From Strongylocentrotus droebachiensis (Eukaryota > Echinodermata > Echinoidea > Camarodonta > Strongylocentrotidae), in the NCBI GenBank assembly GCA_035222895.1, contig JAVYIG010002120.1:124001-188000 (forward strand): a DNA stretch of 64,000 nt. The letters run 5' to 3'. Position numbers and translations under genes: made by a program. Within the stretch, counting starts at the first letter, position 1. Each line of letters opens with the position of its first letter. The notes under the pieces were generated by a model. It had not been told where the DNA came from, did no database searches, and worked only from the letters and a program-made list of their open reading frames with translations. Below are positions 23,582 through 36,442 of the stretch, in pieces.

Positions 23582-24980
23582 TTAGAGAGCCACTGACCTG
23601 CTTGTGTTAAGTTGTTTGGGCATTTTTGTTTCGGCATTCGGTCGATAGATCATGATTCGATTTGTTGTCTTCATAACGTTGATACATTGGTACCTGAGGA
23701 GTCTCGCAGCACTCTGATGGCCTTCTTTGCCTTGGAAATCTTCTGACTGGTTAGCCGTTGCCTGTCTTCGGAGACGTCGTTTTATGAAGCTGCCCAATAT
23801 GACTAAAGCAGTGAAAGTGACGCAGGAACATCCACAGCAGAAATGATAACTGGAAATCGACGGTTCACTTCAGCAGTTGCATTTCCTTGTCGGACTAGAA
23901 CGAATAAAGAGCAAAAAACATGGCAACACAATCAAAACGCTGAGTCACGATCGTTTGGAAATAAAGCCTTTTTAACACAATAGAAACGAAATAATAGATT
24001 TATTCACTAAGTTAAATGTACTAAGTTAATGTATTTATGTTACTCTTACTATTTGCTAATTACCAAAACTATGGAAACTAAACTCATCAGTACGAAAAAC
24101 ACAAAACCAGCTCAAAATCCAAATTCTGGCGATTCGCGATACCATACTTTTTATTGGGCCTGCTATTTATTGGGTGGGCCCTGTTGGTGTAAATGAGATA
24201 TAACATTTACTTACCGGCATAAATAGAGGCTCCGTCATAACCACCACAAAATATTGTCAAGTCCCCTCGGCAGGGCAGGCCACAGCTCTTGTCATCCAGT
24301 TGCTTGTCCTTACATGTCTGTGCACAGGAGCAAGCACATTCAGTCCGGTTGTGTATTGCAACGTATGGAAATCCATGTTCTTTACAAGTTGCAGTGCAGG
24401 AGTCGGGTGTGATGGACTCTGAGATATTGACTACGTAGTCGAAGTGTAAGCATTCTTGAGCAAAGCAACCGATGTAATCACCATCTGTAAAAGAAACAAA
24501 TTATATTTCTGAAACGAGTAAAACTTCAGGTAATTCTTTGATGCATAATTCATTGATTTAGAATATGATATTCTCTATCGCGTGATATAATCCTTTGTAT
24601 AAAACGTTTCATTTTATAAATCCATATATTTTCACAATTATTATTGTTAACTAATTCATCCGATGATGATTAAAGATTCAATTCCCAACATTTAACGAAT
24701 GAACTGCATTCTTTTTAAGTCGTTTAATCTGTAGTTTTTGTAAGCACAATACAATATAATTAAATATAGTAGATTGTCTTGCCGTTAAATAGCATATTTT
24801 CAACAAATATATAATATAACATTTGAAGTTCAGGTAGCTGGCATTGACTCGACCAATAGAGTACTTACCTTTAGCAGATCTCTCATCTAGTTCTTCTGCA
24901 GTAAATGTAGCATTTTCATCACCTAAAATACAATTTACACTTAGGCTTAGGGCAAGTATGAAAAGAAGAATTCCGAACAT
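23582..24980 (-). pseudogene. WSC receptor A1 (probable pseudogene)
   Basis: Signal exon 24869-24980 (MFGILLFILALSLSV...), WSC exon 24215-24484 and a TM/tail exon starting at 23894 with good splice sites. The WSC domain is intact with 11 Cys (DGDYIGCFAQEC ... CGLPCRGD). Compared with A2, the linker exon is missing between 23.9 and 24.2 kb, which removes the twelfth Cys, although phase 1 joining remains possible. The TM coding sequence is one base shorter than in A2 (47 versus 48 nt in the aligned stretch), so the frame hits TAG within the helix. The tail (RRLRRQATANQSED..GKEG) survives only in another frame and diverges after SAARLL. Expression as a membrane receptor is unlikely; a secreted WSC product cannot be excluded. 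Confidence 0.75.
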
Positions 24981-25140
24981 TCTGATCCATAAGCTTCACA
25001 ATACTTTTTCTTTGATTAGGTTGTTGCAGTTGCAGAACTAGACATAATCCTGTACCAATTTTGATTATTTATGAATATACTATATCCTCTTTTCTGAAGC
25101 ATAGATTCTTGCGATGATTTCTACACTTAATTAATGCAAG
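24981..25140 (-). promoter_or_regulatory. Conserved 5' flank of A1
   Basis: Nearly identical to the A2 5' flank (48300-48445), with the same CATAAGCTTCACAATACT and GATTAGGTTGTTGCAGTTGC blocks. Probably 5' UTR and proximal promoter. I cannot assign a core element with confidence. Confidence 0.4.
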
Positions 25141-28100
25141 CCTCGAAACAATGGAATCTGTTATTCTTGAGGCGGACTTGGGATGTCACAAAAATAGTAT
25201 CAGTGCTTATGATTGTGATGAATAGAGCGATGCATTAATCACAATCGTCATAAAGTAAATAATGACCGATACGAAAAAAAAGTTTATAAACATGGACTTC
25301 ACTGAAGAGCACTTTCGAGCATTAAAGGTACTGTTGTAAAATCAATTGAAACTGGTGGAGCAGTTCCCCTCCCCCCATACACACAAAAACAACATGTTAT
25401 GCTATTAAATTTATCCAAATACGATAAATAATTTAAATAGAACACATACGAATATGCGTGAATGAACGAATGGAAATGAAATCTCTTAAAAAGCTGTATT
25501 GGTTAAGATCACGATAGTTTAAAGTACTCTACACTATTCTAGTGGTTTTCTTTAACTCGAAAGTATAAATGTATTAATGAGCAGGCTACTTTTAGGTGAT
25601 GTTACCATAGCTTAATGCATCTTCTGCCCTAGCGTACTGTTTATTGCACAACGCCATCTCATGTTCAACTTGCTAACAGTGCGTAACCCAAATCCTAATT
25701 TCACTTCGCAGACACCTGACAGGGATTTAAGGCAAGTAGACATTACACTCGTACAAGGGGGATGGGGAGAGGATTAAAGCAATACATTATGATATTGGGG
25801 TTTGCTGCGACAGTTGGATTGAAACAAAACATATTTGCAGTCTGAAAGGGGAATCATTTCTGATTTTCTGATTGGATTCGAGACAAGTATTACAGCTTGC
25901 GTATGTTCTAAGGATTTAAATATATAAAACGTTAATTTGATATAAGACGCAAATGATCATTTAAATTAAAGGATTAGTTGTTAGGACATATAGGATCTGT
26001 TTAAATAATATATGTAAAGGTAATTTGAAATAGTTATTGTATGACTGTTCTTTTATGAAATGAGCACACAAGTATTACAATTTGCGCATTTGTTTAAGGA
26101 TTTAAATATATAAAACGTTAATTTGATATAAGACGCAAATGATCATAGCAAATTAGAATATTCGTTGCTAGGACATAAAGGATCTGTTTAAATTATATTT
26201 TTAGAAGTAATTGTATGTAGTTATAGCATGACTGGTGTTTATAAATATGAGCACACCAAAAATAAATGTAACTGTTCTCTCGGGGGTAAAATGGCTTTCA
26301 AAAGACATTCAGTTACTTCACTGTCGCCGTTTCCTCGTTACAAAATTTTGCTTTGTTTTTTCTCTCTATTTCTCTCTACTTTCCACATCTGTTTCAACAC
26401 CCCCTCTGCCTTCTTTTGAAACCTATATCTGTCTCTTTTCATCTCTATCTATCTCTATCCCTTTCAATCTCTCTATTTACCCCCCTTCTCTTTCTCTCTC
26501 CCTCCCCGATCCTCTGTTCTTAAATAGCGAACCGAAACATAAGTTCTAGTGTGAGATCCTGGCATTGCTAAAATTAATATCCTTAGTTTAATGTTCATAC
26601 GATTTGCATTATAAGGACTTTTGTTTCCTTTGTCTCAACATGTCTCTTTCTCTATTTTCTCTCCTTCCCCATCTCCCCATCTCTCTCTATTTCTCCTTTT
26701 CTTTCTCTCTCTGTCTTCGCAGTCTCCTCTTTATAATGTTATTATACTCTTGTCTCAATGTGTTGCAATCGTAAATTTCATCAGACCCATTTGCTCCTTG
26801 TCTACAATTGAGCATTGATGCTCATCTTGACTATGGTCAGTTGTTAATTGATCATCCAATTTACTCTTTACTTACTTTCTATGATTTTTCATTTCAATTT
26901 CCAACAGCTTCACGAAGGTAAATTGTACTGGGATTTGTTTTACTAATATGTATATACAATTTAAATGAAGAACATGGGATCTTTCATTTTGTTGTTAATG
27001 ATCATGGTGTACCTACATACAAGATTAATAAAAAAAGACGTGTAAATATTAATACAGTTAAGACGTTAAATTTTAAATTTGTTTAATTAAAGTTGTTTTA
27101 TTTTTCCCCTTTCTTATATACTTATTGATAGTCAACTAATACAAACCATTTGTGAACAATGCAAACATTTACAATACACAAATTGTCAACAAACAGTGTT
27201 TATAAATACAATTTGTGTTTCTTTTGTCTAGGTGATACAATGTACATAAAAAACAGAGGCATATAAAAGAATCAAAGGGCTTTTAACTATTGCAAAAAGC
27301 AATAAATAGTAATGTTATTTCAAGATCCAGTACAGTTTTACAAAACCCAAAACACTTTGTCATATTTATTCGAATTTAGTTGATTCAGTCAATGTGCTAA
27401 GAGGTTTATTTTCTTGAGTTCTTTTGTTTTAAATCTTTATTTTTTTTTCTTTGTTTTATCATCACTTAGGATACAAACAAGCTAGATCTAATAAACAACA
27501 AATAAATTATGTTCACATCCAACCGTCAACTATCTGTCTGCAGTTTTCCTAAACATCAGTTGTTTCTTTTGGCTCCGTGTAACCTTAATCTAATGTTAGT
27601 TTCTCAAATCAGATGTCATGGATGGAAAAACAAAATATCTGTAATTAAATTTTGTGTTACTAAAGGAATGTTTTAAGTATATTTCACACGTTTTATTTCT
27701 ATTTCCACTTTTCTACTACTCCTGTCGCTCAAGTTTGATTTACCTTTTGGTACACAACACACACGTGACAAAGTAATTTATTATCCAAAGTGCCCTCTGA
27801 AAGTGCCATTTGAAAGAATATAACAGTAGCTAAATACATTAGATAACTCCTGATATGCAATCAGAAACTGAAAGTGTTGCCTGAATAGCTCTTGGCTTTT
27901 CCGAGATACTAGAAGCCTGGTTTTGTTCATTTCTCCTCATGGACCAAGCTTGTTGGCAAAATATGTTTACGTATCCATGTATCCCTGTCATATCTGTTGC
28001 ATAATAATATTGACAAATGTAGTGTTAATGTCTACTTTGTGTCGTTCAAAACGAAGTAACCTAAAATTAATAAATTCTTAAACGTAAAACACAAACTATG

Positions 28101-28623
28101 TTCAGCAATAATTGATGAGTTTTAACATATTTTCTAAGTAGTCTCTTACCAAAATTAACTTATTCTGAAAGTATATATTTTTTAAGACATATCTTCTCCT
28201 GAAAATATTTACACAAAGCTTAGGAACAAAGCATACATCATTCAAAACTGTGGGTAATTAGTACAGTTTGTAAGAGTGGCATACGTATATATTCATTTAA
28301 GAGCGTGACAAATAACATGGATTTGAAAAAAAATTGTATTATTTGTATTTCTACGATTGGGGGGAATTTTTTTTTGAATGCACATGGTAAATCACATTCA
28401 CTGGTAACCGACAAACAATTTTAAAGCAATTAAACACATCAATGTTTGTGCTTTAAAATTGGACATGTTGAAATTGGAAATAACAACTGTTGGTTTTTCA
28501 GTTTACGAAACAGCTTACTAATGCACAGATCTTACCCGAAATAAAACAATAAATGATAATGACAAGTTTACGCTATGAAGAAAGGAATAAGAAACCAAAA
28601 CAAATGTGGAAGAATGGCTGAAG
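25141..28623. other. A-to-C spacer, no gene seen
   Basis: Parallels 48.45-52.14 kb over most of its length. Features: a block conserved upstream of A1, A2 and B1 (25618-25712, CAACGCCATCTCATGTTCAA ... CAGTGCGTAACCC), a direct repeat of TTTAAATATATAAAACGTTA near 25.92 and 26.10 kb, and a pyrimidine-rich stretch (about 26.33-26.73 kb). The segment 27.7-28.6 kb is the nearly identical 3' flank of C1. Small Leu/Ser/Pro-rich frames in the CT-rich block are compositional. Confidence 0.55.
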
Positions 28624-30091
28624 CTAACGGTTTATGGAACTATATGCCTCGGGTGTAGATACTGTTAAAATTGATCCTGGTACGAGATAGCCGTCTTTGC
28701 CTAGCTCACATGCTAGTGTCTTCCGCAAATCAAGGACCACACCAGGCCGTGCGTAGTCGTCATCAATGCCCTCGAAGCTCGAAGCGACGGCTTCGGTACG
28801 CTTCAGGGTCGAATAATGAGGTGTATGCCAAGCCCCGTGATCTACACCGTAGGCTTCGTAAGGTGAGGTCTGTTCATCGTCACCTGCAGGGGACTGGGGA
28901 TCGTTGCCCAGATAATCACGCAACGCTGTACTGTGTGGTTGTCCTTGATATGTAGGTGAACCCATCGCTGCAACTACTTGATGATCATGCTCGTCAATAT
29001 CCTCAACGGCGTGCGACCGAGGTACAGTGTGTCTGTTTCTCAGTCTGCTGCTAACTCTCCTGCTATAAAACCGTATGTTTCTGGGCGATGTCCACTTTCT
29101 CAACCGTCGATGAAATACAACCACCGTGATTACCAAGGCGCAGATGATGATGCAGGAGATTACAAGAAATGACATAAGGGTGGGGAAACGCTGGGGTTTG
29201 CCTTCGGGTCCTGTAAGTAGTTTAAAAATTACAGACTTATAACATAATTCTGCTACTACCATGACTAGTGAATACCATAATTTCGGAGAAAAAACAAATT
29301 AAATGCCCGATCTGCCTGTTTCCAGGAAGCAATGGGTTGACGATTGATTAACATGATGAAGTATCATCTCTTCAAATATGACCAAGGGGCTGTATTCTTA
29401 GGACTATGCAATATATAATAATAGTGAACATGTATGTGAATTGCCATCACAAATATTTAACAAAAAGAATCCATTTCCGATATTAGTTCGACAACTGGCA
29501 TTTACAAACGTTTAACCCCTAAATCTCGATTCTCATCTAGAACTTCTTTACAGTGTCTGCTTCAAATCCTTTGAACCTTATCCCACTTTCAATCGGAGTA
29601 TTCTCACTGTTTACCTTTTTCAAAAGATCCCTACAATCATACTTCTTTCTCAGTAAACTAATTTGATTTACCTTGTGTTATAAGTCTCTCTATTCATGTT
29701 TATCTTCAGTCTGTAATTTTGTAAGCGGTATGGTATATTTTCCTTAACGCCCCTCGATTATTGACATTTTATTGTTATCATCCAATGTTATTATTATCCG
29801 TATTGTTCTCATTAAACAAATTAAAAATACTAGGGCACCTAAAGCCTAAGGTTTGCTACTATTTTGATACGATATTCTTCAAAAATTACTTGGAAATAAT
29901 CTGATGAGTAAAAAAAAATACAGAAATACATCTTATCTCTATATTAGATCTGAGCCTGTAAACCATTTTCAGGTGACTTGTTGAAAAGAAATCTCACTGA
30001 CCATCGTTGTTCTGTTGTGTTCCATCTGTAGAGTTTGGCCGAAAGATGTTGGGTGACCTAACTGCAAGACAAAGAAGTCACTATACACTGT

Positions 30092-30570
30092 TATTTTCTG
30101 TGGAGGGAGGTTAACCACTATTCAGGCAATATGTTGTTTTTGTTTCTTTTTCTTTACTTTCCTTTCTTATTCTTCTTCCCCTTTTCTTGTTCTCCTATTT
30201 TTATTCTTGTTCTGCTCCTTCTTTTTCTCCTGTTCCCTTTGCCCCTTCTTCTTCATCTTCTTCCTACACCTTTTTTTTTAATAAACTTTCTTTACCGTAT
30301 GACTTACCAACATTTAAAATTTAAACTTTAAACTTATATCCTACTACTCCACAGTATTATCTTAATAACAATAATATCAATTATTGATGCAGTCTGAATA
30401 TATGCAATATGTTTTTGTATTTATATTTCCCAATGTATTTTAAACGTTTGTACAAATGTATTTATGTCATTTTTAAAAAGGAATATTTGTAAAATCATCG
30501 CAATTCGGCTATGCCGCAATGATGTTTTTTCATTAATAAACCAGTTATCTATCTATCCATCTATCTATGT
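30092..30570 (+). mobile_element. Probable truncated retroposon in C1 intron
   Basis: The same intron in C2 lacks this segment: C2 sequence at about 53565-53600 continues across it. It has a T/C-rich stretch and ends AATAAACCAGTTATCTATC followed by an (ATCT)n tail, like the 3' end of a LINE or SINE. No coding capacity seen; family not assigned. Confidence 0.55.
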
Positions 30571-31140
30571 TGTACGATGTTCAGAAAATTGGTAATCACG
30601 AGGGGCATCGATCATAAGACATGAAGGAGTAATTCTTTCTTGTCGCAACCTCATCATGTTATTGTCAACATGACTAATGTAAATCGAATAGAGAATCCTA
30701 TATGAATCATTTTCACGGTGCTATATGATTTAAATTTTCAATTGTTTGAGTTTTTTACCGGAGATGGATTAGCACAGAAAGTATAGTATTGTGGTATCAT
30801 ACCTCCTAAGTTTATCATCATTACTTTTAAAAGCTATTACAAGCAAAATAACCCCCACCTTGATATTTAGAATTTGATGAATCAGACTTTCTGATTTCAA
30901 GATAAGCGGTAAAAAATAAATGAATAGTTCCCAACATTAATTGATCGAACATTAGTAATTTAAAAAAAGGTAAAATAGACGTATTTCTCGAAATGACAAA
31001 CAAATGATTAAATTTCTCAAAATGACAATCAAATGATTATGTTTCTCTATTTTGTTTTTATTGTTTCTCACAAAACGTCATTAAAATATCGTGCTTATAA
31101 TGCAGATTAGTTACTTGTAATTAGATTCAGACAAGTGTAT

Positions 31141-31345
31141 TTTTTTTTTTTTGTCTTTCTCTTTTTTGGGAGGAAATACACGTGTAGTCTTTACATGGGG
31201 AAACTTTTAAGAACATGATACATCACCTTTATACACAGTATATATTTTTTTTTTTTTTTGTCTTTCTCTTTTTGGGGAGGAAATACACGTGTAGTCTTTA
31301 CATGGGGAAACTTTTAAGAACATGATACATCACCTTTATACACAG
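31141..31345. repeat. Tandem duplication over the C1 WSC splice donor
   Basis: Copy a (31141-31238) and copy b (31248-31345) are nearly identical, including GGAAATACACGTGTAGTC, ATGGGGAAACTTTTAAGAAC and the exon end CACCTTTATACACAG. C2 has one copy. C1 thus has two potential donors, near 31334 and 31227. Confidence 0.85.
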
Positions 31346-32350
31346 CACTTGTATTCAGTCCACCGCAAAATATATTCACGTCCTGTCGGCATGGCAACCC
31401 GCATCTATACTCTTCCACTGGGGTTTCGAGGCACCCTCCATCGCACGAACAGGAACACCCAGATCCCTGGTAGATATATGCGAGAATAATCCTTTGTCAC
31501 CGCATCTCGCTGCACATAATTCGGGCGTGGTCCCCAAGTTTTCTGGAAAGCTGATAGTGTGCTGCAGATTCAAGCATCCAAGATCATAGCAACCGATGTA
31601 ATCACCATCTTAAAGTAAGGACAAATCGCAAAAGAGTTGATAAACAAAGGAACGCAAATTATACGGTGCTTGTTTGTTGTAGCAACACTAAATAAATTTC
31701 GATAAAGAGTTGGGTTTTTTTAATACACAAATACTTCAATAAGAAAAAATATGAATGACATAAATAGATAAATGAATGAATGGATGAGGTAACAAATGTT
31801 ATTTATACTTTGTATAAATTATCATCATTTGTTTCTTACCGTTTCGACTCTTCACGTAAGAGTTCTTTACATTTTAGAGAAGATAAGTAATATTATGGGT
31901 TTTGTATAATATTAAAACAATTCTGTATTGAAAATGGTTGAACACCAATCCGTTACCGTAGGATGAAGAATACTATTTGAATACATGACAACAGAACAAA
32001 TGATATCAAACTGCATTGTTGCTGGTAATATTCTATTCAGTGAAAGTGCACTTCCTGTTTACCTTATGAAATGATTATGATGATCTTTTTTTTTCTTTTC
32101 CTCAGTTTTTAATGATGCAAACAGGGCAAATCAGAAAAAGTGCATCTTTAACTTAGCTTGATAAAATTGCACATTTAAAATTAAAAAAAAATGGAGGGGG
32201 GGGGGGCTTGGGGGATGAATCATATGTATACTTACTTCTCGCCAGTCTCTTATGCCTCTGCAATTCAGTGCAGTTGTCGAGTGCAAAGTCTCGAGGAATA
32301 GATGAGATTTGCAGAAATAGTATATGAAGAACCAGTATCATTGCATCCAT

Positions 32351-32640
32351 TGTATAAAAAATGGCTGTTTTCAAAGTGATTGACTCTGGTTGAGTAGATT
32401 GTTGTGAGAAAAGGTCGAACTGCTAACAAAAGTTATCAGGGTCTCTTTATAAAAGCCATGGCGTCGTTTAGCATGCTTCTACCACAGTGCAGCAAGTCTG
32501 CCACATGAAAGAACTTTGGTTGAGTTAACAAAACTGTGACGAAGCTAATAACCACACTGACTTTCATGTCGAAAGTTGCTATCATTCATGGCAGCACTTG
32601 AAATTATATTGGACCTTGTGGGATTGAAAGAGGAAGGACG
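32351..32640 (-). promoter_or_regulatory. Conserved 5' flank of C1 with TATA-like box
   Basis: Closely matches 55166-55450 (C2). On the minus strand TTTTATAAA (32446-32454) lies about 100 bp upstream of the start codon, a plausible TATA box. In C2 the same position reads TTTTACGAAG, so the box is lost there. A core-promoter role is inferred. Confidence 0.45.
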
Positions 32641-35600
32641 TTGTTATAAATTAGAGTATCCATAATTCAAAAGCAAAATGATAATTATGTTCGAGACTAG
32701 AACAAAGGTTTATTGGTCATCTATTCATTAAAGGAGAAGAGGTCTCTTCAAAAAGAATGACGCCATTATTTTATACTCATTCTATGCATACATAAAAGTA
32801 AAGTAGATCATCAATCATCAATGTCGGTTATCCCATATAACATATACTTATATATTAACATAATATGCCAGTTTTTAAACACAAAATATCAGCGATAAAG
32901 TGTTAGTATGATATGGAAAAGTATATATGTAAAACAATTCTGAAAGAAGATAAATTCATGAAAAAGCGGTTACGTATTACAAAGTGTTTTTTGATTTTTT
33001 GTTTCTTCTAAATTAGTTCGCCAAGTAAATATGTGATATTTAATAAATGAATTGCAATTTGTAACTGATATCTATGTACTTTTTTATCATATTTTGAATG
33101 GCCAAGAATATCATTTTGAAATTCTGCATGTATATATCTCTTCTTGTATACATATATGAATTATATCATTCAATAAATGAACCCTTTGGAAGGGGAAATA
33201 TGATATAAAAACGAATCTTTTTTTTTTTTTTTTGTAATAAATACCTACCTGATAATACTAATACCTTATACTATTACGAAGATTTCGATTGAACTTTTAG
33301 AAATGCTGTGAGGAAGATTTATTTCAGGAAATTTCGTGTTAACATGTTTGGAGAGACCTTCTTCAATTATTGTTTACTTAGTATAGTATCGTGAGCGATG
33401 TGGCTACTTGTTAAGTTGCATTACAAAATGTTGACCCTAAAAAAGGATATGAGAGAATAGACAGATTTACTGACATGTTCAAATTTATGGATGTTTTTTT
33501 TATTGGGATCTAGTAAAAAGGTTTTTCATATTAACCTGTCATTAATGAATGAACTACTAAACTTGGAATCCAGTCTGCATATATTAGAAGTTTCTATGTC
33601 CGGCAAACCTCGTGCAAATCTTTTGATTGTCAGGAACAATGTTTGTTTAAAGAATATGCATGAGTGATGTCAGTCAACCGGTCGTTTGCATTAATGTACG
33701 CACGAGAATGGCGTCCATCTAGTATCATGATTATAAAACTGGACGCAGACAAGCACAAGGGGGCAGCAGTGAATACACAAGAGACACAATTTAATCTCAT
33801 AGAGAATATGTGTATTTTGAGTGAGAGTGTGTGTGGGGGGGGGGGTCAATCACTCATGTAAACAAACGTGTACACATCACAATGTAAACAAGAGTTTTAA
33901 AAGCATGTTAGCTTTTTACTATTGTTATGTCCATGTATTTCCATGTACTAAGGGATTCTGAGTTCTCTTATCAAGTGGCAAGATTCAAGCTCCGCCCTTT
34001 GTGTGAGTGTGATGGGGATAAGAGGGGGGGGGGGTTATATCGTAGGTTATTAATGAAACAAAACTCTAAATAGAGACACGTACAATAAGGGTGTGTTGCT
34101 GTGAAGGTTTAATCAAGACTCACTGATTCAGTGCACAGTGTATGCATACATGAACTCGACCAAACTTACGGGATATCGAGAAATGTGAAGGGGGAGGGGG
34201 AGGGGGCGGAAGCTCTATTTGTTTGAGGGGGTGGGGGATTTACCTCACATATGTCACCCTAGACCAGTGACGAACGTTGATTTGCTTTGTAGATTTGGGT
34301 TAAGATTCGAGAAATATATTCATATTCATACATCGGCTCATTAATTCGACAAAGTAACTTTACTCATATCATATTTTATTTTATAAACTTTGTCATGTGA
34401 GTGACTTTTTTTTTCTTTAAACTGCTACTAGGACTCAGAAAAGACAACAAAACACAATTATTAAGAGGTATAATGAAGTATAATCTTCATTCTTCAAATT
34501 GTGGCGTTCAAGCTGAACAGAAAAGTTACAAGTACATAACTTTAATATTGGGTAGCTTCCCTTTGGTGAATTACTCACGGCCTCGTGTCGCTTGGCCAGT
34601 CTCTATGTAGACCACGCCGCCGAGTTGGGAGCTCGGCTCTATAGTCTCTCTCCACTATACTCCATACTTGACCACGGATGACGTGCAGGCAGGCCGAAAT
34701 CGAATTCTTAATTGACGAGGTCGTATAATTTTATTTAAAAAACATGGCAGCTCGGGCTCGCATCTCGCATCGACGTGGATTATCCGCCAGAGAAAAAGTG
34801 ATTGCTGCTTACTATAAATCGAAATCTAGCTCGTGCATAATTTCTGCACCATATCACTAAATTGCCTGGGTAATTAAGATAAAAACTAAGAAAAGTATGC
34901 AAGAAAAATTTACCCTCAATAGGATAACAATCAACAAAGGAAACATTCAATAAGCAACCAGAAGCATTTATTTACATTACATTTCTATGCGTTTGATTTC
35001 TATTTCCTGAGCTTAATACAAACAAGATTGATTCTGTGTCATAAATGCAAGTTTATGTACTATTGCTTAATAAGCCTGACTTACACTATACCTAAATTTT
35101 GTGCAGGAAATTTCCTGCCAGTTCTTAAACTAATAAATTAATTCTAGTCTGGAAAAAAATAATCATATTTTGACAAAACTGACAATGCAATGCCGCCATC
35201 AGACGACCATTAGTCGATTTTGTTTGTTCTTAATGCGAGGCTTTTTAACAGTTTGACTTTGAAGATAATAGGCCTGAAACTAACTCTACTTATGCGCGGT
35301 CTTTATTTTTCCAAATTATGAACGCTGTGAAAAAAAAAATCATCTTTTGTTCAACATGTCGAAATAGAATTTGATCGTGGATTGTGTTTGTTTCAGTAAA
35401 AATATGTATGCTCATGAGTTATAGTAAGATACAATGACATGTTATGTTATATTTTATTATATTGTGTATACTTGTGTGCATGATTAAATCATATTTATGT
35501 TTCAACTTACGTAAAACCAACTTCTTACTTCCCATTACACAACATGTCGTTAAATCTAATACACAATAAATATCCATATGTGTAAAATAAATATTGTATC

Positions 35601-36442
35601 TCATAATTTTGTTGTATATATGAATATATAATTCGATTATCTAGGATAATTATAATATTTTGATCACAAGTTCAAGTCTTAATCTATATACATAAGATAC
35701 CGATCGTTTAGCCTCTACATTATTACTCCCATGTTATCAAGTGTACTTAAGCTAAATATCAAGCATAAATATTAAAACATCCATGCCGGTATGTAATACT
35801 AAGGATGTGTACGGATATAACACATTGAGTATTTACAAGCATTTTTAGGGAAGGGACTATAAACTAGAAATATGGGGAGGACACGAAATGCACCCCATCC
35901 GGCTCAGGTCAAACAAGACACTTTGAGATGGCCTGCGAATTCAATACAGAACAATTCAAACCTGGTCCATAAGTTTAATGATCCATATACGATTCCCTCG
36001 ACGTTACAAAGTGCTGTCCATTTTGTTCGCAACGTCCATCTTATTTGTAATTTAGACTCTCACGTCCACATAGACATGGAATATTATGTGGCATAATGCA
36101 TATTGGTTGACCGCGTGCTCGATGGCTCTGCAGCAAACGTTACATTGTGCATGCTTAGAGGTGCTGGTTCCACCACACAGTGTGTAGCGAGCGAGTGTGG
36201 CGAATTATTTTCGGACGAACAAGGTAGGCCTACACAAGGCATTATTTATGATAAGCACAGAGTCCTAGCTCCTATTGCTTGCCCCGTCTAAATGTGTCAC
36301 TACTTTTCATTTGTCATAGGGATCTTAATTTAACTCTTTTTAGAAATTTGAAAATGAAGGTGCTTTTATTAGTTATTTTAGTTGTATATCTAACAATGTC
36401 GATGTCCTTGAAAGAATATCCCTAAACGTAAAACAAATCACA
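32641..36442. other. C-to-B spacer, no gene seen
   Basis: Parallels 55.45-60.45 kb block by block, apart from transposon insertions found only in the right copy. Contains G-runs near 33837, 34025 and 34190-34205, the CTCCGCCCTTTGTGTGAG block, and a segment (35.85-36.25 kb) reduced in the B4 copy. Open frames near 33664-33861 and 35872-36291 are not conserved as proteins in the paralogous copy. Confidence 0.55.

Larger units (their letters stand above)
28624..32350 (-). pseudogene. WSC receptor C1 (frameshifted WSC exon)
   Basis: Signal 32236-32350 (MDAMILVLHILFLQISS; an in-frame upstream ATG at 32374 is possible), WSC 31334-31608, linker 30002-30061, TM/tail 28624-29210. The WSC exon is 275 nt against 276 in C2: one A is missing near 31490, which shifts the frame and ends it inside the domain. 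The 3' end of this exon and its donor lie in a fresh 107-bp-offset tandem duplication (31141-31345). TM and tail are intact: FLVISCIIICALVITVVVF, then HRRLRKW and tyrosine motifs YQGQ, YLGN, YEAY, HYSTL, YARP, YLVP and C-terminal YSSI. The linker has no Cys; the stalk has one (DNCTEL). If the indel is an assembly error, this is a normal C gene of about 345 residues. Confidence 0.75.

Noticed and set aside
26235..26818. Leu/Ser/Pro-rich frames in the CT-rich spacer
   Set aside because: Compositional; the paralogous spacer at 49.87-50.23 kb has a different frame structure.
28671..28955. Plus-strand frames over the C1 tail (and 52164-52547 over the C2 tail)
   Set aside because: Antisense to the conserved tail exons; sequence similarity between them is explained by the duplicated minus-strand coding sequence.
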